DNA of 64,000 nucleotides from Paenibacillus tritici (GCF_013204885.1 NZ_JABMKX010000025.1:18198-82197); one strand, 5' to 3'. Numbered from the stretch's first letter, positions 1-13,200 are shown. The notes: a model not told the origin generated them from the sequence alone. Numbers and translations are program-made.

Positions 1-2
1 CC

Positions 3-329
3 AAGACCTCTGCCGGCGCAGTCGAATATGTGCCCGTAGCGCGCGTAACGAATCTTGGGCAGACCATTGACCGGCTGAAGGAGCTGGGGGTCTGGGTGGT
101 AGGAACCGATGTGGACACCGATCAGAATCTGTTCGGATCGGATATTGTCACCGGACCGGTAGCAGTGGTTATCGGTAATGAGAACAAGGGAATGGGCCGC
201 CTGATCCGTGAGAAATGCGATGTGCTGCTGAAGCTGCCGATGGCCGGAAGAATTAACTCGCTTAATGCTTCGGTTGCAGCCGGTGTAATCATGTACGAGG
301 TACTCCGCCGCCGCCAAGAACAGGGATAA
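3..329 (+). CDS. rlmB: 23S rRNA 2'-O-methyltransferase RlmB (SpoU/TrmH family), C-terminal part
   Basis: The reading frame is open from the window edge, so the 5' part is missing. The remaining 108 residues contain SpoU motif 2 (GNENKGMG) and motif 3 (SLNASVAAGV), which form the trefoil-knot SAM site. RlmB methylates a ribose in domain V of 23S rRNA. It lies directly before rae1, whose ATG overlaps its stop (TAATG), so the two are probably translated in coupled fashion. This matches the mrnC-rlmB-rae1-sigH order of Bacillus. Another SpoU-family member is possible, but the context favours RlmB. Confidence 0.9.
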   Translation, partial: KTSAGAVEYVPVARVTNLGQTIDRLKELGVWVVGTDVDTDQNLFGSDIVTGPVAVVIGNENKGMGRLIREKCDVLLKLPMAGRINSLNASVAAGVIMYEVLRRRQEQG

Positions 330-853
330 TGATGGCGGACTGGCGCGATATCCTGCTCGTGGACGGGTACAATATGATCGGCGGCTGGCCGGAGCTTGCG
401 GCATTATCGCAGACCGGCATGCAGGAGGCGCGCGACCGGCTGCTCGATATGCTGGCCGATTATCAGGCGTTCTCCGGGCTGCGCGTCATTGCCGTATTCG
501 ATGCCTACCGTGTGCCGGGACTGGGGCGGTCTTTTGTACAAGGGAAAGTCCAGGTCTTCTTCACCAAGGAGAAGGAAACCGCAGATGAGTGCATCGAACG
601 GCTGGTTGGAGAATTCACGCACCGCCGCAGACAGATCTCGGTTGCAACCAGTGATTTTGTGGAGCAGCATGTCATTTTTGCCCAGGGAGCTCTCAGAATC
701 TCAGCCAGGGAACTGAGACTTGCGATTGAAGAGAACCAGAAGCAGGTGAAGAAAGCCATCGAACCGGGAAGCATAAGCTCCACCCGTCACTCGCTGGAAG
801 ACAAACTGCCTCCCGAGACGCGCAAGCGGCTGGAGGACTGGCGGAGACAGTAA
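329..853 (+). CDS. rae1: NYN-domain ribosome-associated endoribonuclease Rae1 (YacP)
   Basis: A 174-residue protein with the PIN-like NYN fold: LLVDGYNMIGG near residue 10 supplies the first catalytic Asp, then VFDAY and DECIERLVGE carry further acidic residues, and VATSDF is the last strand motif. In Bacillus subtilis Rae1 (YacP) enters the ribosomal A site and cleaves mRNA during translation. Its start overlaps the rlmB stop by one base. Family and context are certain; activity in this species is inferred from the homologue. Confidence 0.9.
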   Translation: MMADWRDILLVDGYNMIGGWPELAALSQTGMQEARDRLLDMLADYQAFSGLRVIAVFDAYRVPGLGRSFVQGKVQVFFTKEKETADECIERLVGEFTHRRRQISVATSDFVEQHVIFAQGALRISARELRLAIEENQKQVKKAIEPGSISSTRHSLEDKLPPETRKRLEDWRRQ

Positions 854-927
854 GGACGCGAAAGCAGCAGACTCCCGTCGAAAAATGCCATAATATGTTA
901 TTGAAGATTGTTTTTGGACAATTCCGG

Positions 928-957
928 TTGACGGTGTAAGGTAACATAATATATACT
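928..957 (+). promoter_or_regulatory. Sigma-A-type promoter for sigH
   Basis: TTGACG (928-933), an 18-base spacer and TATACT (952-957), about 58 bases before the sigH start. It lies in the 161-base gap after rae1 that otherwise shows no gene. Prediction from sequence only. Confidence 0.55.
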
Positions 958-1014
958 GTTCCTATATTTCGAGAAGTAACGATGTGTCTTGCGTTGCAGC
1001 CGGGGGGATTCTTG

Positions 1015-1659
1015 GTGAGTGTCGACCTCAAGGAAATAATGCTGTCCGAGTATGATTTCATAAGTGATGAAGAAATTGTCGAGATCTTCCGTGGTGGCGA
1101 CAGTGGCGCATTAGAGCATTTGATTAACAAGTACCGCAATTTCGTGCGTGCCAAGGCTCGTTCCTATTTTTTGATCGGGGCAGATCGTGAAGATATTGTG
1201 CAGGAAGGCATGATTGGCCTATACAAGGCGATTCGTGACTTCAAGGGTGACAAGCTGTCATCATTCAAGGCCTTTGCCGAGCTGTGCATCACCCGTCAGA
1301 TTATAACCGCCATTAAGACGGCTACCCGCCAGAAGCATATTCCGCTGAATTCTTATGTCTCGCTTGACAAGCCCATCTATGATGAGGATTCCGACCGGAC
1401 ACTGATGGATGTGATATGCGGAACGCAGGTGCTTGACCCGGAAGAGCTGATTATCAACCAGGAGGAGTTCATCGGACTGGAAGATAAGATGGCTGAGATT
1501 CTGAGTGATCTGGAACGCAAGGTTCTGATGCTCTATCTGGACGGACGTTCCTATCAGGAGATTGCCGAGGATTTGAAGCGGCATGTGAAGTCCATTGACA
1601 ATGCACTGCAGCGAGTGAAACGGAAATTGGAAAGATATCTGGAAGTGCGTGACAATTAA
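1015..1659 (+). CDS. sigH: RNA polymerase sigma-H (Spo0H, sigma-30)
   Basis: Alternative sigma factor of the transition to stationary phase and early sporulation. The core NFVRAKARSYFLIGADREDI is nearly identical to B. subtilis SigH region 2, and the C-terminal region-4 helix-turn-helix (SYQEIAEDLKRHVKSIDNAL) is intact. A GTG start at 1015 is chosen because a GGGGGG ribosome binding site precedes it by about eight bases and it gives 214 residues, close to the 218 of B. subtilis. An upstream ATG at 982 in the same frame lacks such a site. A terminator follows, so the gene is separated from rpmG. Confidence 0.93.
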   Translation: MSVDLKEIMLSEYDFISDEEIVEIFRGGDSGALEHLINKYRNFVRAKARSYFLIGADREDIVQEGMIGLYKAIRDFKGDKLSSFKAFAELCITRQIITAIKTATRQKHIPLNSYVSLDKPIYDEDSDRTLMDVICGTQVLDPEELIINQEEFIGLEDKMAEILSDLERKVLMLYLDGRSYQEIAEDLKRHVKSIDNALQRVKRKLERYLEVRDN

Positions 1660-1678
1660 TGATATAATGAACTAGGAA

Positions 1679-1702
1679 GGCTCGGGACTCGAGTCTTTTT
1701 TT
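1679..1702 (+). terminator. Intrinsic terminator after sigH
   Basis: Stem GGCTCG/CGAGTC (one G-U pair) with a five-base loop, followed by seven T. The stretch from here to the rpmG promoter (1703-1896) holds no convincing gene. Confidence 0.75.
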
Positions 1703-1896
1703 AGTGTCGCTACATTTTGATGTGATGAATTTCTGATTTATGAAGCATTGGCTGGCAGCAGGTTTATACCATGGCGGAATGCACCATAATGATATGGAAG
1801 ACAGCGAGTGGCATAAGGAAGAAGCTAGAGCAAAGATGATGGTTGTTACACGGCTACAGCACCCGGAAATACCCAGTGCGATGGGGGAAACTTTCG

Positions 1897-1926
1897 TTGA
1901 CACAGACATTGATATTATGCTAAAGT
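1897..1926 (+). promoter_or_regulatory. Promoter for rpmG-secE-nusG
   Basis: TTGACA (1897-1902), 18-base spacer, TAAAGT (1921-1926) with a TGC extended -10 directly before it. It lies 95 bases upstream of rpmG in an otherwise gene-free gap (1660-2021). Confidence 0.65.
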
Positions 1927-2021
1927 GTTTTAGGTAGGCCTAAATTCGCGGCTTTTTTTTGAATCAATATCTACGTCTTCTAATTTAACCGTTAGAAGTA
2001 CGTCTTCGGGAGGTGCACATC

Positions 2022-2171
2022 ATGCGGGTAATTATCACTTTGGCTTGTACAAGTTGCAAACAAAGAAACTATGCAACAACCAAAAACAAGCGAAATCACC
2101 CCGACCGCTTGGAGATGAAGAAATTTTGCAAGTTTTGTAACGAGCAAACTCCTCATCGCGAAACCAGATAG
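2022..2171 (+). CDS. rpmG: 50S ribosomal protein L33, zinc-binding form
   Basis: A 49-residue protein starting MRVIITLACTSC. Two CxxC pairs (residues 9/12 and 36/39) mark the zinc-containing paralogue, as opposed to the zinc-free type made under zinc starvation. A GGAGGTG site lies seven bases before the ATG. Its place directly before secE is the standard one in Bacillota. Confidence 0.93.
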   Translation: MRVIITLACTSCKQRNYATTKNKRNHPDRLEMKKFCKFCNEQTPHRETR

Positions 2172-2191
2172 TCTTTGGAGGTGTAGTCGGC

Positions 2192-2383
2192 GTGAAACGT
2201 AGTTTCAAGTCTTTGTTTTCCTTTTTCACTGAGAGCTGGAGTGAACTCAAAAAGGTTCGCTGGCCTAGCCGTAAAGAATTGAAGAACTATACATTGATCG
2301 TTCTCGGTACAATCGTAGTTATTTCTCTTTACTTCTGGGTTCTGGACATCGGTATTTCCGCTGTGATTGAAGCGATTATTTAG
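2192..2383 (+). CDS. secE: Preprotein translocase subunit SecE
   Basis: Single-spanning membrane subunit that clamps the SecY channel. It has 63 residues: an amphipathic basic N-terminal part (WSELKKVRWPSRKEL, the SecE signature) and one transmembrane helix from about residue 32. The start is GTG with GGAGGTG just upstream. It lies 20 bases after rpmG and 21 before nusG. Confidence 0.95.
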   Translation: MKRSFKSLFSFFTESWSELKKVRWPSRKELKNYTLIVLGTIVVISLYFWVLDIGISAVIEAII

Positions 2384-2404
2384 AGAGGTCCCAGGTGGCT
2401 TGAT

Positions 2405-2938
2405 ATGGAAAAAAGATGGTATGTCGTTCATACCTATTCCGGGTATGAGAATAAGGTCAAGGCCAATTTGGAAAAACGCGTTGAGTCCATGGGCATGGAA
2501 GACAAAATATTCCGCGTTCTTGTTCCTATGGAAGAAGAGCTGGTAAACAAGGATGGCAAGAAAAAAACTGTCATGCGCAAAGTTTACCCTGGTTACGTTT
2601 TGGTCGAAATGGTTCAGACGGATGATTCCTGGTATGTAGTCCGCAATACGCCGGGCGTTACCGGATTTGTCGGTTCAACTGGTTCAGGGTCCAAGCCTAC
2701 TGCACTGCTCCCTGAAGAAGTTGAACAAATTCTGAAGCATATGGGCATGGTTGAACCTAAAGCGAAGATTGATTTCGAAATTAAGGAATCCGTACGTATT
2801 ATGGTCGGTCCATTTGCGAATTTTGTGGGCTCTGTGGAAGAGATTTTGGCAGACAAGAGCAAGATCAAGGTACATGTCAACATGTTTGGACGGGAAACCC
2901 CAGTCGAGTTGGATTTCACTCAAGTGGAGAAGATATAA
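2405..2938 (+). CDS. nusG: Transcription termination/antitermination factor NusG
   Basis: 177 residues: the N-terminal NGN domain starts KRWYVVHTYSGYE and the C-terminal KOW domain includes VGPFANFVGSVEEI. NusG binds the clamp of RNA polymerase, modulates pausing and couples to ribosomes or Rho. The neighbours secE and rplK are those seen in most bacteria. Confidence 0.96.
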   Translation: MEKRWYVVHTYSGYENKVKANLEKRVESMGMEDKIFRVLVPMEEELVNKDGKKKTVMRKVYPGYVLVEMVQTDDSWYVVRNTPGVTGFVGSTGSGSKPTALLPEEVEQILKHMGMVEPKAKIDFEIKESVRIMVGPFANFVGSVEEILADKSKIKVHVNMFGRETPVELDFTQVEKI

Positions 2939-3013
2939 CAAGCACAAGGGTTTCTTGTGGGAGAATGCTGTATAGCATTCGAATACCACTATTTACGCAA
3001 GGAGGTGTCACTC

Positions 3014-3439
3014 ATGGCTAAAAAAGTTATTAAAATGGTGAAACTGCAGATTCCTGCAGGGAAAGCGAATCCAGCGCCTCCAGTAGGTCCGGCGTTAGGT
3101 CAAGCAGGTGTCAACATCATGGCATTCTGTAAGGAATTCAACGCTCGTACTGCCGACCAGGCTGGCCTGATCATCCCGGTTGAAATTACAGTATTTGAAG
3201 ACCGTTCCTTTACCTTCATCACCAAAACTCCTCCGGCTGCTGTTCTGCTTCGCATCGCTGCGAAAGTAGAAAAAGGATCCGGTGAACCAAACAAGAAAAA
3301 AGTAGCGAAGCTGGGCCGCGCAGCGGTTCGTGAAATCGCTGAAACAAAAATGCCCGATCTGAACGCTGCATCTGTTGAAGCTGCAATGCGTATGGTTGAA
3401 GGTACTGCCCGCAGTATGGGAATCACAATCGAAGACTAA
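3014..3439 (+). CDS. rplK: 50S ribosomal protein L11
   Basis: 141 residues, the usual length. The proline-rich segment IPAGKANPAPPVGPALGQAG of the N-terminal thiopeptide-binding domain is present. L11 forms the GTPase-associated centre with 23S rRNA and L10. The start at 3014 follows GGAGGTG; a longer in-frame extension to 2957 lacks a ribosome binding site. A perfect 7-bp hairpin (2963-2980) lies in the gap after nusG. Confidence 0.96.
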   Translation: MAKKVIKMVKLQIPAGKANPAPPVGPALGQAGVNIMAFCKEFNARTADQAGLIIPVEITVFEDRSFTFITKTPPAAVLLRIAAKVEKGSGEPNKKKVAKLGRAAVREIAETKMPDLNAASVEAAMRMVEGTARSMGITIED

Positions 3440-3520
3440 TATGTATTCGATGAACCGGTCATTCATGACCGCAATATGTGGGAGGAATTTCCGCTAACAC
3501 CACAAAGGAGGAACATTTTC

Positions 3521-4213
3521 ATGGCTAAACATGGTAAGAAATACATGGAATCTGCTAAGCTGATCGACAGCGAAGCGACTTACGAGCCTTCAGAAGCTGT
3601 AGAGCTTGTGAAAAAGGCAGCAACTGCCAAATTCGACGAAACCGTTGAAGCAGCAGTTCGTCTGGGTGTAGACCCGCGTAAACAAGACCAAGCAGTTCGT
3701 GGTGTTGTTGTCCTGCCTCACGGCACAGGCAAAACTCAACGCGTGCTTGTATTTGCAAAAGGTGAAAAAGCGAAGGAAGCAGAAGCTGCTGGCGCTGATT
3801 TTGTTGGTGATGCTGATATGATCAACAAGATTCAACAGGGCTGGTTTGAATTCGATGTCTGCGTAGCTACACCTGATATGATGAGCGAAGTCGGTAAACT
3901 GGGTCGTCTGCTCGGTGGTAAGGGCCTCATGCCTAACCCTAAAGCAGGTACAGTTACTTTCGACGTTACCAAGGCTGTTCAAGAAATCAAAGCCGGTAAA
4001 ATCGAATACCGTCTCGATAAAGCGGGCCAAATTCACGCGCCAATCGGCAAAGTGTCTTTCAACGCTGAACAACTGAACGAGAACCTTAAAGCTCTCATGG
4101 ACGCTCTGAACCGTGCGAAACCGGCTGCTGCCAAAGGTGTTTACCTTAAAGGCGTTGCTATTTCGTCCACAATGGGACCTAGTGCTCGTGTGAACGCTAC
4201 TGCTTTCAGATAA
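3521..4213 (+). CDS. rplA: 50S ribosomal protein L1
   Basis: 230 residues beginning MAKHGKKYMESAK, preceded by AAAGGAGG. L1 forms the mobile stalk at the E site and represses its own operon in many bacteria. The motif MPNPKAGTV is intact. The gap to rplK contains a short hairpin (CGGTCAT/ATGACCG near 3456-3472). Confidence 0.96.
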   Translation: MAKHGKKYMESAKLIDSEATYEPSEAVELVKKAATAKFDETVEAAVRLGVDPRKQDQAVRGVVVLPHGTGKTQRVLVFAKGEKAKEAEAAGADFVGDADMINKIQQGWFEFDVCVATPDMMSEVGKLGRLLGGKGLMPNPKAGTVTFDVTKAVQEIKAGKIEYRLDKAGQIHAPIGKVSFNAEQLNENLKALMDALNRAKPAAAKGVYLKGVAISSTMGPSARVNATAFR

Positions 4214-4220
4214 TTAAGGG

Positions 4221-4249
4221 TTGACTCTTCGAGTTATCTTTGATAATCT
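4221..4249 (+). promoter_or_regulatory. Promoter for rplJ-rplL
   Basis: TTGACT (4221-4226), 17-base spacer, TAATCT (4244-4249), just after the rplA stop and upstream of the L10 leader, as expected for separate control of rplJL. Confidence 0.55.
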
Positions 4250-4295
4250 GTAACAGTTGTGAACATTAAGGTGATCAATCTTGAATTTGAATATG

Positions 4296-4426
4296 CTTAC
4301 CGTAGACAGTAGGTGCCGTAGGGCTTAATTTCCTACCGAGGTGTTGTGATAGAAACAAAAAGTGCCAGGCTCGCCTGATCAACTTTCCGTTTTATCAAGC
4401 CTTCGTGAATCTGCGGAGGCTTTTCT
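4296..4426 (+). ncRNA. Ribosomal protein L10 leader
   Basis: The segment after 4296 (CGTAGACAGTAGGTGCC, then CTTAATTTCCTACCGAGGTG) resembles the conserved core of the L10 leader that precedes rplJL in Bacillota. It ends in a terminator-like hairpin AAGCCTTCG/CGGAGGCTT followed by TTCT. Binding of the L10(L12)4 complex to such leaders lowers expression of its own operon. The gap 4214-4499 holds this element and the promoter, but no gene. Confidence 0.8.
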
Positions 4427-4499
4427 AATGCCTGCGTAGGAACGGCGCAGTTTCTCCGGAAGAAACGCCGTGACATAAATTTTCAGGAGGTGTATACCA

Positions 4500-5003
4500 T
4501 TGGCAAATGCAAAAGTAATCCAAGCTAAACAGGATGCGGTTGATGTTGTTACCGGCAAACTGCAAAACAGTATCTCTACTGTAGTAGCAGACTACCGCGG
4601 ATTGAACGTATCGCAAGTAACCGAACTGCGTAAGCAGCTTCGTGAGGCTGGCGTTGAATTTCAAGTCCTGAAGAACACATTGCTTCGCCGTGCAACTGCG
4701 GCGGCTGAATTGACTGATCTGGACGCTGTCCTGACTGGTCCTACAGCTATCGCTTTCAGTGAGACTGATGCGGTAATAGCAGCCAAGATTCTGAATGACT
4801 TCGCTAAGAAGAACGACGCTCTGAAACTTAAAGGCGGCGTAGTAGAAGGTCGCGTGATCGACGCTGACCAGCTCAAAGCACTGGCTGAGCTTCCTTCCCG
4901 CGAAGGTTTGCTGTCCATGCTGCTTAGCGTGCTTCAGGCTCCAATGCGCAACTTCGCGCTTGCAGTTAAAGCTGTTGCTGAGAAAGAAGAACAAAGCGCG
5001 TAA
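4500..5003 (+). CDS. rplJ: 50S ribosomal protein L10
   Basis: 167 residues starting MANAKVIQAK from a TTG codon preceded by AGGAGGTG. L10 anchors the L7/L12 dimers to the GTPase-associated region. The C-terminal helix (LSVLQAPMRNFALAVKAVAE) is the L12-binding part. It probably represses its own translation through the leader directly upstream. Confidence 0.95.
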   Translation: MANAKVIQAKQDAVDVVTGKLQNSISTVVADYRGLNVSQVTELRKQLREAGVEFQVLKNTLLRRATAAAELTDLDAVLTGPTAIAFSETDAVIAAKILNDFAKKNDALKLKGGVVEGRVIDADQLKALAELPSREGLLSMLLSVLQAPMRNFALAVKAVAEKEEQSA

Positions 5004-5066
5004 GCCTTTGCTTCTAGCTTCATAATCAATACCACAAACCAATTCAAATATAATGGAGGTTCAATC

Positions 5067-5426
5067 ATGAGCAAAGAAACAATCCTGGAAGAAATCAAAG
5101 GCATGAGCGTATTGGAACTGAACGACCTGGTTAAAGCAATCGAAGAAGAATTCGGCGTAACTGCAGCAGCTCCAGTAGCAGCTGGCGGCGCTGTAGCAGC
5201 TGTTGAAGAAGAGCAATCCGAATTCGACGTAATTTTGACAAGCGCTGGCGCTTCCAAAATCAACGTTATCAAAATCGTTCGCGAAATCACAGGTCTTGGC
5301 TTGAAAGAAGCTAAAGACGTTGTAGACAACGCTCCAAAAGCAATCAAAGAAAAAGTAAGCAAAGAAGAAGCCGAAGCTACCAAAGCAAAATTGGAAGAAG
5401 CAGGCGCAGCTGTAGAAGTAAAATAA
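5067..5426 (+). CDS. rplL: 50S ribosomal protein L7/L12
   Basis: 119 residues: N-terminal dimerisation domain, an alanine-rich hinge (about residues 33-52) and the C-terminal factor-binding domain with GASKINVIKIVREITGLGLK. It forms the ribosomal stalk that recruits EF-Tu, EF-G and IF2. Confidence 0.96.
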   Translation: MSKETILEEIKGMSVLELNDLVKAIEEEFGVTAAAPVAAGGAVAAVEEEQSEFDVILTSAGASKINVIKIVREITGLGLKEAKDVVDNAPKAIKEKVSKEEAEATKAKLEEAGAAVEVK

Positions 5427-5477
5427 GTTGATTCCATAGGTACTGCCCCGGGGCAGAAGTGATTCTCTCCGGTTCTT

Positions 5478-5509
5478 GCAACCCCCTTGAACTTGTTCAA
5501 GGGGGTTGC
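5478..5509 (+). terminator. Strong hairpin after rplL, possibly a partial terminator
   Basis: A perfect 14-bp stem (GCAACCCCCTTGAA with its complement) and a four-base loop, but no T-run follows. It may stabilise rplJL mRNA or reduce read-through into the next gene. Confidence 0.5.
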
Positions 5510-5565
5510 TCTATAAGGGAAGCCCTTATAAGATGGGTCTAGTACAATGTGAAAGGGAGGATTGT

Positions 5566-6162
5566 ATGTCGCAGCATTATTACTCGCAGCAGCCGGAAGC
5601 GCGTCATGACAGACGCAGCATCGATACGGAACTGAGAGGCAAAAGCCTCCGCTTTACAAGCGACGCTGGTGTTTTTTCCAAAGGTGATATTGATTATGGC
5701 AGCCGTGTTCTAATCGAGGCGATGGTCATCCCGGATGGTGCGGGGGTACTGGACGTGGGCTGTGGTTATGGCCCCATAGGGATTAGTGCGGCGTATCTAG
5801 CTCCCAAGGGACATGTGACGATGATAGACATCAACAGCCGTGCGGTAGAGCTTGCCCGCGAGAATGCGCAGCATAATGGAATCCGCAATGTTACGGTTAT
5901 GCAAAGTGATGTGCTGTCCGCAGTACAGGGGCGTAAATTCGATGTGATTCTTACCAACCCGCCGATACGTGCCGGCAAGGCAGTGGTGCATCAGATCTTT
6001 GAACAGGCGTATGATCATTTGCATGAGGGTGGAAGTCTGTGGATTGTCATCCAGAAGAAGCAGGGAGCGCCGTCGGCGGTTGCCAAGCTGGAGAGCTTGT
6101 TCCCGGTGGTGGAAGAAGTGGGGAAAGACAAGGGCTATCGGATTATAAGAGCGCAGAAATAA
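5566..6162 (+). CDS. ybxB: Class I SAM-dependent methyltransferase, RsmC-like (YbxB)
   Basis: 198 residues with SAM motif I (LDVGCGYGPIGI) and the catalytic motif NPPIRAGK typical of RsmC-type 16S rRNA guanine-N2 methyltransferases. The ATG at 5566 follows GGGAGG; the frame extends to 5506 but that part overlaps the rplL hairpin. In Bacillus ybxB occupies the same site between rplL and rpoB. The rRNA target is inferred from the family. Confidence 0.88.
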   Translation: MSQHYYSQQPEARHDRRSIDTELRGKSLRFTSDAGVFSKGDIDYGSRVLIEAMVIPDGAGVLDVGCGYGPIGISAAYLAPKGHVTMIDINSRAVELARENAQHNGIRNVTVMQSDVLSAVQGRKFDVILTNPPIRAGKAVVHQIFEQAYDHLHEGGSLWIVIQKKQGAPSAVAKLESLFPVVEEVGKDKGYRIIRAQK

Positions 6163-6175
6163 ATAATATTACTTA

Positions 6176-6204
6176 TTGACATGCATTGCCCACAGTGGTA
6201 TTAT
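6176..6204 (+). promoter_or_regulatory. Strong promoter for rpoB-rpoC
   Basis: TTGACA (6176-6181), 17-base spacer, TATTAT (6199-6204). This is near consensus and begins 14 bases after the ybxB stop. Confidence 0.75.
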
Positions 6205-6211
6205 TATAAAA

Positions 6212-6587
6212 TGTCAGTATTAAGATAGGCTCCATGTCTTTAGTTTGCTGAAATGTCAAGTGATATATTGTCGCCCGGTAAGCGCATGCCGCACGGCAGG
6301 TTTTTGCGAATTCCGTTCTCTATGTTCCTGTCACGGCGAAGGTCGCCGGGACAATAGATAATAGCGCATGAACTGTAGCCTGGTGACGTATAATACGCAC
6401 GTTTTGGGCAAATCTATTGGATAAGGAGTATTTTGGCCGTGGATAGATGTGCTCTTTTTTCGAAAGATTTCGATAAGGGGCTTTTCTGTATTTATGGCTG
6501 AATCCTTGTGGTATGGTTCCATTATACGGGTCCAAACAAGGGTTCGCAATCAATTTTTAAGTGAGTAGACATGAGGGGTGAGTAAAG
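6212..6587 (+). other. Long untranslated leader of rpoB
   Basis: If transcription starts just after the 6176-6204 promoter, about 375 bases precede the rpoB start. No coding frame with a ribosome binding site is visible. The stretch includes a run of T after GTGCTC near 6455-6460, and several short complementary segments. It does not match a leader family that I recognise. Confidence 0.4.
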
Positions 6588-10133
<3,546 letters not shown>

Positions 10134-10172
10134 TACACCAGCAAGCCACTAATTTCATTACACAAAGGACCC

Positions 10173-10204
10173 GCCCTCTGTTGACGTAAGCGTCAAGAGA
10201 GGGC
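10173..10204 (+). repeat. Intergenic hairpin between rpoB and rpoC
   Basis: GCCCTCT and TTGACG pair with CGTCAA and AGAGGGC across a TAAG loop: a 13-bp stem with one mismatch. No T-run follows, so it is more likely an mRNA stability or processing element than a terminator. Confidence 0.6.
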
Positions 10205-10245
10205 TGTGGTACTAAATCAGGATATAGGTTAAGGAGGGTTGCTCC

Positions 10246-13200
10246 TTGTTGGACGTTAACAATTTTGAATTTATGAAAATCGGGCTCGCTTCCCCGGAAA
10301 AAATTCGTTCTTGGTCCCGCGGAGAAGTAAAAAAACCGGAGACCATTAACTATCGTACTTTGAAACCGGAAAAAGAGGGTCTTTTTTGCGAACGTATTTT
10401 CGGACCGCAGAAGGACTGGGAATGTCATTGTGGTAAATACAAACGCGTCCGTTATAAAGGCGTTGTGTGCGACCGCTGCGGCGTAGAAGTTACCCGCGCT
10501 AAAGTCCGCCGCGAACGTATGGGCCACATCGAATTGGCAGCTCCGGTATCTCATATCTGGTATTTCAAAGGTATTCCTAGCCGCATGGGTCTGGCACTGG
10601 ATATGTCTCCTAGATCGCTCGAAGAGATTATCTACTTTGCATCTTATGTTGTAACCGATCCGGGGGAAACTCCGCTGGAGAAGAAACAACTGCTGTCCGA
10701 GAAAGAATACCGCAGCTACCGTGAGAAGTACGGCTACGGATTCCAGGCCGGTATGGGTGCGGAAGCTGTTAAAAAGCTGCTGCAGGATATCGACATTGAT
10801 AAAGAGCTGGAATTCCTCAAAGAAGAGCTGCGTACGGCTCAAGGCCAGCGCCGCAACCGGGCGATCAAACGCCTGGAAGTTATTGAAGCCTTCCGCAACT
10901 CCGGCAACAAGCCTGACTGGATGATCATGGATGTACTCCCGGTTATACCTCCGGAGCTTCGTCCAATGGTTCAGCTCGATGGCGGCCGTTTTGCTACGTC
11001 TGACCTTAATGACCTGTACCGCCGTGTAATTAACCGGAACAACCGTCTGAAAAGACTGCTGGACCTCGGCGCTCCTGACATTATCGTTCAGAATGAGAAA
11101 CGGATGCTTCAGGAGGCTGTGGATGCACTGATTGATAACGGCCGCCGCGGCCGTCCTGTAACAGGACCTGGTAACCGTCCGCTCAAATCCCTCAGCCACA
11201 TGCTGAAAGGTAAACAGGGACGTTTCCGCCAGAACTTGCTCGGTAAGCGTGTTGACTATTCAGGACGTTCTGTTATCGTCGTAGGACCTTACCTGAAGAT
11301 GTACCAATGCGGTCTTCCGAAGAAGATGGCACTGGAACTGTTCAAACCGTTTGTAATGAAAGAATTGGTGAATAAAGGGCTAGCCCACAACATAAAGAGC
11401 GCGAAGCGTAAGGTAGAGCGCGTAAGTCCAGAAGTATGGGATGTGCTTGAAGAAGTAATCAGAGAGCATCCGGTTCTGCTGAACCGTGCCCCTACGCTGC
11501 ACAGACTGGGTATCCAGGCGTTTGAACCGATTCTGGTAGAAGGTCACGCGATCCGTCTTCACCCGCTCGTATGTACGGCTTACAATGCCGACTTTGACGG
11601 TGACCAGATGGCGGTGCACGTTCCACTATCCGCAGAAGCTCAAGCAGAAGCCCGTATTCTCATGCTGGCATCCGGTAACATCCTGAACCCTAAAGATGGC
11701 AAGCCGGTAGTTACTCCTTCCCAGGATATGGTCCTTGGTACGTTCTACTTGACCATGGACAACAAGGAAGAAAAGGGTACTGGGATGATCCTGCGTACCG
11801 TGAACGAGGCAGTCTCCGCCTATCAGCGTGGAACGGCCGGTCTGCATGCACGTGTAGCTATTCCTGTTAAGGCTCTGGGCAAAACCTGCTTTACAGAAGC
11901 ACAGCAAGGTGCAATGCTGATCACTACTGTGGGTAAGATTATCTTCAACGAAATCTATCCAAGCAGCTTCCCGTATATCAATGAAGCTACCAAAACCAAC
12001 CTGCTGCAGGGTACACCTGAGAAGTATTTCATCTATGAAAAGGGCGCGGATATCCGTGAACTGATCATGGCTGCTCCTGAAGCCAGTGCCGTAGGTAAGG
12101 AATATCTGGGTCTCATTATCGCCCGCTGTTTCGAAACCTACCACACTACGAAGACTTCGGTGATTCTGGACAAAATTAAGCAGCTCGGCTTTACGTACTC
12201 CACACGTTCCGGTGTTACAGTTGCCGTATCGGATGTTATCGTGCCTGAGGAGAAAGCTACAATTCTTAAGGAATCCGAAGCTAAGGTTGATGTTGTGGCG
12301 AACCAATACCGCCGCGGTCTGATCACCAATGATGAGCGGTATGACCGTGTTATCGAAATTTGGTCAAAGACTAAGGATGATCTTACCAATGTGCTGCTTA
12401 AGTCGATGGACCGCTTCAATTCCATCATGCTCATGGTTGACTCCAAAGCGCGTGGTAACAAATCGCAGATCACCCAGCTCGGTGGTATGCGTGGACTGAT
12501 GGCTACACCTTCAGGCCGAATCTTTGAATTGCCAATCAAAGCAAACTTCCGTGAAGGTCTGACCGTCCTCGAGTACTTTATCTCCACTCACGGAGCGCGT
12601 AAAGGTCTGGCCGATACAGCGCTGCGTACAGCGGATTCCGGGTACTTGACACGCCGTCTGGTCGATGTGGCGCAGGATGTCATTGTCCGCGAAGAAGATT
12701 GCGGTACCGATAAAGGCTTCACTGTCAGCCGGATTCAGGATGGCAAGGAAGTTATTGAGGATCTCTATGACCGTATTGAAGGCCGTTATTCCTTCGAGAC
12801 TGTCCGTCATCCGGAGACCAAGGAAATCCTTGTTCACCGTAACGATCTGATTGACTCGGATAAGGCTGAAGAGATTGTCAACGCTGGTGTTACCAAGCTG
12901 CAGATCCGCTCTGTACTGAGCTGCCGTGCCCGTCACGGTGTCTGCAAGAAGTGCTACGGACGTAACCTGGCAACAGGCAAATTCGTGGAAATCGGTGAAG
13001 CTGTCGGTATTATTGCCGCACAATCAATCGGTGAACCGGGAACACAGCTTACCATGCGTACGTTCCATACCGGTGGTGTAGCCGGAGACGATATCACGCA
13101 AGGTTTGCCGCGTATCCAGGAGCTGTTTGAAGCCCGTAACCCTAAAGGCCAGGCGACAATCAGTGAGATTGACGGGGTAGTCAAGGAAATCCGTGAAACC

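Noticed and set aside
1740..1937. 65-codon open frame between sigH and rpmG
   Set aside because: No ribosome binding site, odd composition, and it covers the rpmG promoter; no family recognised.
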